Shown here: in pieces, positions 58,416-64,000 of the stretch
Layout: the number at the start of each line of letters is the position of its first letter
How positions within the stretch are numbered: the stretch's first letter is position 1
DNA from: Chungangia koreensis
GTDB lineage: Bacteria > Bacillota > Bacilli > Bacillales_A > Planococcaceae
Assembly (NCBI RefSeq): GCF_042651785.1
Contig: NZ_JBHSEC010000019.1
Location: 496,001 to 560,000, forward strand
Direction: 5' to 3'
DNA: 64,000 nucleotides
The notes under the pieces: generated by a model
Databases searched by the model: none
Seen by the model: the letters and a program-made list of their open reading frames with translations, nothing else
What the model was told of the DNA's origin: nothing
Position numbers and translations under genes: made by a program

Positions 58416-60983
58416 ATGGTATTAGCTTCACACCGTTCACATCCTGAGTTAAACGTAAAGTCTTTGAATGAGGACATCGAGAGTTTCCCACAAGTACACC
58501 CGATTACACCGGATATGAAACTTACACACAAAGGCGTATCAAGACTTGTCATGATTGATAGGTATTCATTCAAAGATACGGAGAAGAAAACCTTAAAGGC
58601 AGGAGACTTCGTAGTCTTAACGGTCAAAGAAGATCCAAAATTCCCTGCACGTGGTCTGGGTTATATCGTTTCTGTTGATGCAAATAATCGCAAAGCAGAA
58701 GTATGGATTGAGGAAGATTACCGAAGTGCGATTGATGATCAAATGGAATTGGAAACAGGCATTGTAAAACGCTCCATTGACGTCATCGAAAAACCTCTTG
58801 AAGTATTTTACGAGCAAATTGCTAAAAGGAATGCATTCGGTCTTTCCAGAGTTGAAAAGACGGAAGAAAAAAGGGAAGAATGGTTCAACAAATTCTACGA
58901 ACAGTTAGTTTCACTAAATTTTGTACCTGCTGGACGTGTCCTTTATGGTGCTGGTTCTGAAACAGACGTCACTTATTTTAACTGTTACGTCATGCCATTC
59001 GTGCCGGATTCTCGTGAAGGCATCTCCGATCACCGTAAACAAGTCATGGAAATCATGAGCCGTGGTGGCGGTGTTGGTACAAACGGTTCAACACTTCGTC
59101 CGCGCAATACATTGGCAAGAGGAGTTAACGGTAAGTCATCCGGATCAGTATCTTGGTTAGATGATATTGCCAAATTAACTCACTTAGTTGAGCAAGGTGG
59201 TTCCAGACGTGGTGCACAGATGATCATGCTGGCCGATTGGCACCCGGACATTGCTGAGTTTATCATTTCAAAAATGCAAAATCCGAGAATTCTTCGTTTC
59301 CTTCTTGAACAAACAGAAGATGAAACGATTAAACGATTAGCAAAAGAAAAATTGAAATTCAAACCTTTAACACAGCAAGAAGAAGCGATGTACCAAGGAA
59401 TCGTCAACTACAAGCAAATCCCAGGTTTAGGTGGATTCAACGAAGCGATCATTAAGGACGCCGAAACAAAACTTCGTGACGGAGGAACATACAGTGTCCA
59501 CAATCCAGAATTCCTGACGGGTGCTAATATTTCTGTTACATTGACAAAAGACTTCATGGACGCAGTAGAAAAAAATGAAGATTTTGCATTGCGTTTCCCG
59601 GCCGTTGAAGATTACACAGAAGAAGAAATGGCAATCTACAACGAAAAATGGCATGAAGTTGGAGATGTGCGTGAATGGGAAGAAATGGGCTTCAAAGTGC
59701 GGACCTACCGTACAATGAAAGCTCGTGAACTTTGGAACTTGATCAATATTTGTGCAACATACTCTGCAGAGCCGGGAATCTTCTTCATCGACAATGCAAA
59801 TGATATGACGAATGCGAAAGCGTACGGTCAAAAAGTTGTTGCAACAAACCCATGTGGGGAGCAACCCCTCGCACCATATTCAGTCTGCAACTTGGCTGCT
59901 GTCAACTTAGCGCAATTTGCAGATAAAGAAACAAATTCGGTTGATATTGACCGTTTGAAAGAAACTGTACGTGTTGGCGTCCGTATGCAGGACAATGTCA
60001 TAGATGCAACACCATACTTCCTTTCTGAAAACGAGAAACAAGCACTTGGCGAACGTCGGATCGGTCTTGGTGTCATGGGCTTGGCTGACCTCTTAATCTA
60101 TTGCGAGAAAGAATACGGAAGCCCTGAAGGTAACGATCTCGTTGATAGAGTATTTGAAACAATTGCGGTAACAGCCTACGAAACTTCTGTCGAATTAGCG
60201 AAGGAACGTGGTAGTTTCCCATTCCTTGCGGGTGAAACGGAAGAAGAAACAGCTGCTTTACGTAAAGCATTTACACAATCCGGATTCATGCAAAAAATGC
60301 CTGAGCACTTGCGTGATGAGGTGTTAGCGAATGGAATCCGCAATTCTCACTTATTGACGGTTGCACCTACTGGTTCGACTGGTACAATGGTGGGTGTTTC
60401 TACAGGACTTGAGCCATATTTCTCATTCACTTACTACCGTAGTGGACGTCTTGGCAAGTTCATTGAAGTTAAAGCGGATATCGTAAAAGAATTCTTAGAT
60501 CGTAATCCAAAGGCAGACGAGGAAAACTTGCCGGAGTGGTTCGTAACAGCAATGGAATTGGCTCCAGAAGCCCATGCGGATGTGCAGTGCATTATCCAAC
60601 GCTGGGTTGACAGCTCAATCTCCAAAACTGTGAATGCTCCTCGCGGATACACGGTTGAACAGGTTGAAAAAGTGTATGAGCGTCTTTACAAAGGTGGCGC
60701 TAAAGGTGGAACAGTCTATGTTGACGGAAGCCGTGACTCGCAAGTATTGACGTTAAAAGCGGAAGAAAACTCAATGGAAGAAAATACAGATGTCCAGGAG
60801 AAGGTAACTGAGAAGCGTCCAGTCGTATTAATTGAAACGATTCAAGACCTTCGCTCTACAAATGTTACAATCGGTTCCGAAGTAGGCAACACTTGCCCAG
60901 TATGCCGTCAAGGGACAGTTGAAGAATTGGGCGGCTGCAATACATGTACGAATTGTGGTGCTCAACTGAAGTGTGGTTTATAA
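58416..60983 (+). CDS. nrdJ: Adenosylcobalamin-dependent (class II) ribonucleotide reductase
   Basis: The 855-residue enzyme makes deoxynucleotides with or without oxygen using coenzyme B12. It has YFNCYVMPF (C190), the active-site region NPCGEQPLAPYSVCNLAAVN with the thiyl-radical cysteine, GLGVMGLADLL, and TVAPTGSTGTM. The C-terminus is a zinc-ribbon-like tail CPVCRQG..CNTCTNCG serving as a redox shuttle. GGGAGGAA precedes ATG 58416. Confidence 0.95.
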   Translation: MVLASHRSHPELNVKSLNEDIESFPQVHPITPDMKLTHKGVSRLVMIDRYSFKDTEKKTLKAGDFVVLTVKEDPKFPARGLGYIVSVDANNRKAEVWIEEDYRSAIDDQMELETGIVKRSIDVIEKPLEVFYEQIAKRNAFGLSRVEKTEEKREEWFNKFYEQLVSLNFVPAGRVLYGAGSETDVTYFNCYVMPFVPDSREGISDHRKQVMEIMSRGGGVGTNGSTLRPRNTLARGVNGKSSGSVSWLDDIAKLTHLVEQGGSRRGAQMIMLADWHPDIAEFIISKMQNPRILRFLLEQTEDETIKRLAKEKLKFKPLTQQEEAMYQGIVNYKQIPGLGGFNEAIIKDAETKLRDGGTYSVHNPEFLTGANISVTLTKDFMDAVEKNEDFALRFPAVEDYTEEEMAIYNEKWHEVGDVREWEEMGFKVRTYRTMKARELWNLINICATYSAEPGIFFIDNANDMTNAKAYGQKVVATNPCGEQPLAPYSVCNLAAVNLAQFADKETNSVDIDRLKETVRVGVRMQDNVIDATPYFLSENEKQALGERRIGLGVMGLADLLIYCEKEYGSPEGNDLVDRVFETIAVTAYETSVELAKERGSFPFLAGETEEETAALRKAFTQSGFMQKMPEHLRDEVLANGIRNSHLLTVAPTGSTGTMVGVSTGLEPYFSFTYYRSGRLGKFIEVKADIVKEFLDRNPKADEENLPEWFVTAMELAPEAHADVQCIIQRWVDSSISKTVNAPRGYTVEQVEKVYERLYKGGAKGGTVYVDGSRDSQVLTLKAEENSMEENTDVQEKVTEKRPVVLIETIQDLRSTNVTIGSEVGNTCPVCRQGTVEELGGCNTCTNCGAQLKCGL

Positions 60984-60990
60984 AATAGCG

Positions 60991-61021
60991 CAGGCTTGTC
61001 TTTGGACAAGCCTGTTTTTTT
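60991..61021 (+). terminator. Terminator after nrdJ
   Basis: CAGGCTTGTC pairs with GACAAGCCTG around TTTG, followed by seven T. Confidence 0.92.
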
Positions 61022-61075
61022 GCGTCTAATTTCTTGGAAAACTGTAAAGACTTCAAGAATGGAGGCGATATTTAT

Positions 61076-61504
61076 ATGAACCGTGCAGTATTATTTTGGA
61101 CATCAATTGTATCTTCATCATTTTTTGTGCTTAGCTTAAAATTCTATGATGTTTTTCATTTTATCGATTGGAAACCGTTAGGATGGTCAAAAAGATATCA
61201 TGTATTTGAAGAAAGTCCAGGTCTCCTCAGATGGATTGTCTTATTTTTGATTATTTTCATCTTCTCGCTATTACTATATTATTTGGCGAAATGGGCGAAA
61301 AAAGCGAAGCCTGCTATAATGTCATTGATTGTTGGCTTAATCATAGCTTTACTAATCGAGTGGATGATTCAACGTCCAAATGAGCTTGGCGAATATTTCA
61401 AAGACTTTTCTATCCCTTTTGGAGTTTTAGTACTTATAACGACTCGATTTATCGTGGAAACAGCCATTTTTAATTCTGTTAAACCGTTTTCTGATCCGAA
61501 ATAA
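61076..61504 (+). CDS. Hypothetical membrane protein (YqhR position)
   Basis: The 142-residue product has four hydrophobic segments (about residues 5-25, 48-70, 78-97, 110-130) and a conserved-looking loop FIDWKPLGWSKRYHVFEESP. It sits just before aroQ, where B. subtilis has yqhR, a membrane protein of similar size. Function is unknown. ATG 61076 follows GGAGGCG; the earlier ATG at 61034 is rejected. Confidence 0.8.
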   Translation: MNRAVLFWTSIVSSSFFVLSLKFYDVFHFIDWKPLGWSKRYHVFEESPGLLRWIVLFLIIFIFSLLLYYLAKWAKKAKPAIMSLIVGLIIALLIEWMIQRPNELGEYFKDFSIPFGVLVLITTRFIVETAIFNSVKPFSDPK

Positions 61505-61568
61505 GTTGCTGGATGTTAGGGGTATGATAAAATAAAAAAGAAAATCATCTGGTGAAAGGATCACGGAC

Positions 61569-62021
61569 ATGAATATGCTTTTATTGAATGGACCGAACTT
61601 GAACCGGCTCGGTAAGCGGGAGCCCCATATTTACGGTAACGAAACTTTGGAAATGATTGAAAATCGTCTAAAATCCTTGGCAAGTCAACATGGGTTTGAC
61701 TTACAGTGTTTTCAATCTAACCATGAAGGAGAACTGGTTGATCGGATCCATCTTGCGGAAGATGAGGGGTGCGACGGTATTATCTTGAATCCCGGTGCTT
61801 TTACTCATTATAGTTACGCGATTAGAGATGCTATCGCCAGTGTTGCTGTACCTGTAATCGAAGTTCATCTGTCCAACATACATAAACGGGAAGAATTCCG
61901 CCATACTTCTGTTCTCGCTGCTGAATGCGAAGGACAGATCGCTGGTTTTGGTTCCTATGGCTATGAGATGGCATTCTATTCGTTCCTTCACCGATTCAAA
62001 AGGGGAATGGAAAATGGATAA
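61569..62021 (+). CDS. aroQ: 3-dehydroquinate dehydratase, type II
   Basis: The 150-residue enzyme dehydrates 3-dehydroquinate in the shikimate pathway. Type II motifs LLLNGPNLNRLGKREPHIYG (catalytic Tyr), FQSNHEGELVDRI, INPGAFTHYS-like ILNPGAFTHYSYAIRDAI and EVHLSNIHKREEFR are present. The end overlaps pepP by eight bases. Confidence 0.96.
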   Translation: MNMLLLNGPNLNRLGKREPHIYGNETLEMIENRLKSLASQHGFDLQCFQSNHEGELVDRIHLAEDEGCDGIILNPGAFTHYSYAIRDAIASVAVPVIEVHLSNIHKREEFRHTSVLAAECEGQIAGFGSYGYEMAFYSFLHRFKRGMENG

Positions 62022-63075
62022 ACTAACTAAACTACGCTCTGTCATGAAAGATGAGGGTATTGACTGCCTTCTTATTACAAGTTCCTTTAATCGTCGTTAT
62101 ATGACAGAGTTTACAGGGACTGCAGGCATTGCTGTGATTTCTCAAGAAGATGCAGTTTTCATCACAGATTTTCGGTATACCGAACAAGCTGAAAAACAAG
62201 TGAAGGGTTACCGAATTGTTCAACATTCAAAGAGTATCCATGAAGAAGCGGCAACTCAAGTGGAACAAATGGGTATCCGTACGCTTGGCTTTGAAAAGGA
62301 TCACTTGAGCTATGCTCAATTTGAGATTTATGGAAAACAGATCAAAGCTGAATTGAAGCCAGTATCCGGTCTTGTTGAGAAAATTCGCTTGATTAAAACT
62401 CCTGAAGAACTTACAATTTTAAAGGCCGCAGCGAAGATTGCCGACGATGCGTACACGCATATTCTTAGCTTCATTAAGCCAGGATTAACAGAACTGGACG
62501 TTTCTAATGAACTTGAGTTCTTCATGCGAAAATCAGGAGCAACTTCATCATCTTTCGATATTATCGTGGCTTCAGGTACCCGTTCTGCATTGCCACATGG
62601 TGTAGCAACAGGCAAGGTAATTGAAAAGGGCGATATGATTACGTTGGATTATGGAGCACTGTACAATGGTTATATTTCTGATATCACGCGCACATTAGCA
62701 GTAGGTGAACCACCTGCAGAACTTAAGGAAATCTACCACATCGTACTAGATGCACAAATGAAGGCTTTAGACGGTATAAAACCGGGTATGACAGGAATAG
62801 AAGCTGATGCTCTTTGCCGTGATCACATTAAGAGTAAAGGTTATGGTGAAGCATTCGGGCATTCCACAGGACATGGTATCGGTTTAGAAGTGCATGAAGG
62901 ACCTGGTTTATCGTTCCGTTCAGAAACTATTTTAGAACCAAATATGACAGTTACTGTGGAACCTGGAATTTATGTTCCAGGATTAGGCGGCGTTCGAATT
63001 GAAGACGACATCATCATCACAGAAACAGGTAATGAACGTTTGACTCATGCAACGAAGGAACTCATCATTCTATAA
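62014..63075 (+). CDS. yqhT: Xaa-Pro dipeptidase/aminopeptidase (YqhT, M24 family)
   Basis: The 353-residue protein has a creatinase-like N-terminal domain (residues 1-130) and a pita-bread M24 domain. The dinuclear metal ligands lie in LDYGALYNGYISDITRT, FGHSTGHGIGLEVHE, VEPGIYVPG and GVRIEDD. It cleaves peptides with proline at the second position. ATG 62014 follows AGGGGAATGG. The efp gene starts 15 bases downstream. Confidence 0.95.
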   Translation: MDKLTKLRSVMKDEGIDCLLITSSFNRRYMTEFTGTAGIAVISQEDAVFITDFRYTEQAEKQVKGYRIVQHSKSIHEEAATQVEQMGIRTLGFEKDHLSYAQFEIYGKQIKAELKPVSGLVEKIRLIKTPEELTILKAAAKIADDAYTHILSFIKPGLTELDVSNELEFFMRKSGATSSSFDIIVASGTRSALPHGVATGKVIEKGDMITLDYGALYNGYISDITRTLAVGEPPAELKEIYHIVLDAQMKALDGIKPGMTGIEADALCRDHIKSKGYGEAFGHSTGHGIGLEVHEGPGLSFRSETILEPNMTVTVEPGIYVPGLGGVRIEDDIIITETGNERLTHATKELIIL

Positions 63076-63090
63076 TTTTGGAGGCACACT

Positions 63091-63648
63091 ATGATATCAG
63101 TTAACGATTTTAAAACAGGACTTACAATTGAAGTAGATGGTGACATTTACCGTGTCATCGATTTCCAACACGTAAAACCAGGAAAAGGGGCGGCATTCGT
63201 TCGCTCGAAATTACGTAATCTGCGTTCCGGAAATGTAAATGAAAAAACTTTCCGTGCAGGTGAGAAGGTTGAAAAAGCTCAAATTGACAACCGCCGTATG
63301 CAGTACTTATATGCAAATGGTGATGATCATGTATTCATGGATAACGATTCGTATGAACAGATTGAGTTAAATGAAAGCCAGATCGAGTATGAATTGAAAT
63401 TCCTTCGTGAAAATATGGAAGTTCATATCATGCAATATCAAGGAGAAACATTAGGAGTAGAACTTCCGACAACTGTTGTCCTTGAAGTAACCGAAACTGA
63501 ACCGGGTATTAAGGGAGACACAGCTTCCGGCGGTACGAAACCTGCAACCCTTGAAACTGGTTTGACTGTTCAAGTACCATTCTTCATCAACGTAGGTGAC
63601 AAGTTAATCATTAACACATCTGAATCTGAATACGTATCACGTGCATAA
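63091..63648 (+). CDS. efp: Elongation factor P
   Basis: The 185-residue three-domain protein rescues ribosomes stalled at polyproline. The tip of domain I, HVKPGKGAAFVRSKLRNL, carries K32 where Bacillales EF-P is modified with 5-aminopentanol. The C-terminal signature DKLIINTSESEYVSR is present. TTGGAGGC precedes ATG 63091. The aroQ-yqhT-efp order is as in B. subtilis. Confidence 0.97.
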   Translation: MISVNDFKTGLTIEVDGDIYRVIDFQHVKPGKGAAFVRSKLRNLRSGNVNEKTFRAGEKVEKAQIDNRRMQYLYANGDDHVFMDNDSYEQIELNESQIEYELKFLRENMEVHIMQYQGETLGVELPTTVVLEVTETEPGIKGDTASGGTKPATLETGLTVQVPFFINVGDKLIINTSESEYVSRA

Positions 63649-63654
63649 CCACCT

Positions 63655-63682
63655 AAAAGGACCCTAATGAGGGTCCTTTCAG
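63655..63682 (+). terminator. Terminator after efp
   Basis: AAAGGACCCT pairs with AGGGTCCTTT around AATG. The following T-run is weak. Confidence 0.7.
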
Positions 63683-63730
63683 TTTGTTGACAAATGATTA
63701 ATTATACATAAAAAGGAATGAAAATATATA

Positions 63731-63773
63731 CTGGAGCAAACGTTCCAGGCGGACGCTTTCCGCTTCAGTCCTC
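63731..63773 (-). repeat. Short inverted relative of repeat C
   Basis: On the minus strand this reads GCGGAAAGCGTCCGCCTGGA followed by ACGTTTGCTCCAG, matching the right end of the element at 1302-1357 with several changes. The end hairpin CTGGAGC/GTTCCAG is retained with a wobble. Confidence 0.7.
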
Positions 63774-63850
63774 TACTTCTATAGTTTCTTTTCAATCCAT
63801 GAATAAAGCGAGCTACCTATATCGTTCTAAATTTTAAGAGTATACACCAA

Positions 63851-63967
63851 AGCAGTGCCTGCCACGAAGACTCCTGTGGGAATAGCTTGAGCTGAAGACC
63901 CCGCAGGAACCTCAGTGACGAGGAGGCTGAAGCCAAGCCCACGGAAAGCGAAGTGGTAGGCACTGCT
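63851..63967. repeat. Intergenic repeat B, doublet-free relative of repeat A
   Basis: AGCAGTGCCTGCCAC at 63851-63865 and GTGGTAGGCACTGCT at 63953-63967 are near-perfect terminal inverted repeats. The element is the reverse orientation of repeat A at 828-998 and shares both flanks, but has a shorter middle (around CCTCAGTGACGAGG) with no hairpin doublet. Confidence 0.8.
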
Positions 63968-64000
63968 GACTGTTTTATACATCTTTATTCAATAGAGAAT

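Noticed and set aside
59427..59864. 145-residue open frame antisense to nrdJ
   Set aside because: A shadow frame rich in Cys/Phe/His, without a ribosome site.

Overview
This 64 kb window reads as a stretch of the conserved core chromosome of a low-GC Gram-positive, endospore-forming bacterium of the order Bacillales. Gene order follows the Bacillus subtilis yqeV-to-efp segment closely: mtaB, rpsU, yqeZ-floA, yqfC-yqfD, phoH, pgpH, ybeY, dgkA, cdd, era, recO, GlyRS, ccpN, ppsR, dnaG, sigA, cccA, trmK, ispH, cshB, nfo, zur, ispG, sodA, pbpA, pst, ltaS-like, comG, aroK, gcv, aroQ, efp. A one-chain glycyl-tRNA synthetase, a B12-dependent (class II) ribonucleotide reductase and GC-rich intergenic repeats point to the Planococcaceae (Sporosarcina-like) rather than Bacillus proper. 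That placement is inference.

Layout. 1-2.4 kb: end of mtaB, a 590-base block of nested repeats, deoC, rpsU. 2.5-13 kb: membrane protease/flotillin pair, a small unknown gene, sporulation genes yqfC-yqfD, then phoH, pgpH and the ybeY-dgkA-cdd-era-recO chain. 13-19.5 kb: glyS on the minus strand behind a T-box leader, divergent from ccpN-ppsR, then dnaG-sigA. 19.6-30.6 kb: acyl-CoA dehydrogenase, cytochrome c, trmK-yqfO, ispH, a repeat-bearing YqfQ/VrrA-type protein, cshB, nfo and the zinc operon zurA-zurM-zur. 30.6-42 kb: yqfW-ispG, a Na/Pi symporter, sodA, a class B penicillin-binding protein and pstSCAB. 42-53.3 kb: small envelope genes, rpmG, yqgN, an LtaS-type synthase, small conserved genes (including yqgW at 47.5 kb), the comGA-GG competence pseudopilus operon and aroK. 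53.4-64 kb: glycine riboswitch and gcvT-gcvPA-gcvPB, a rhodanese, nrdJ, aroQ-pepP-efp, then more repeats.

Regulation visible in the sequence: a T-box (glyS), a tandem glycine riboswitch (gcv), PhoP-type boxes (pst, and probably the Na/Pi symporter), a Zur box (zurAM-zur), a pair of NrdR-like boxes bracketing the nrdJ promoter, and a ComK-type AT box upstream of comG.

The most unusual signal is in the gene-free block at 814-1401. It contains three copies of a 43-nt hairpin doublet: 15-nt hairpin, 13-nt spacer, 15-nt hairpin. Stems differ between copies but stay paired, while the 5-nt loops stay close to AGGAY. The doublets sit inside two different GC-rich host repeats that recur elsewhere in the window, and one host copy (63851-63967) lacks the doublet. 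I see no CRISPR array, insertion sequence transposase, prophage, rRNA or tRNA gene.
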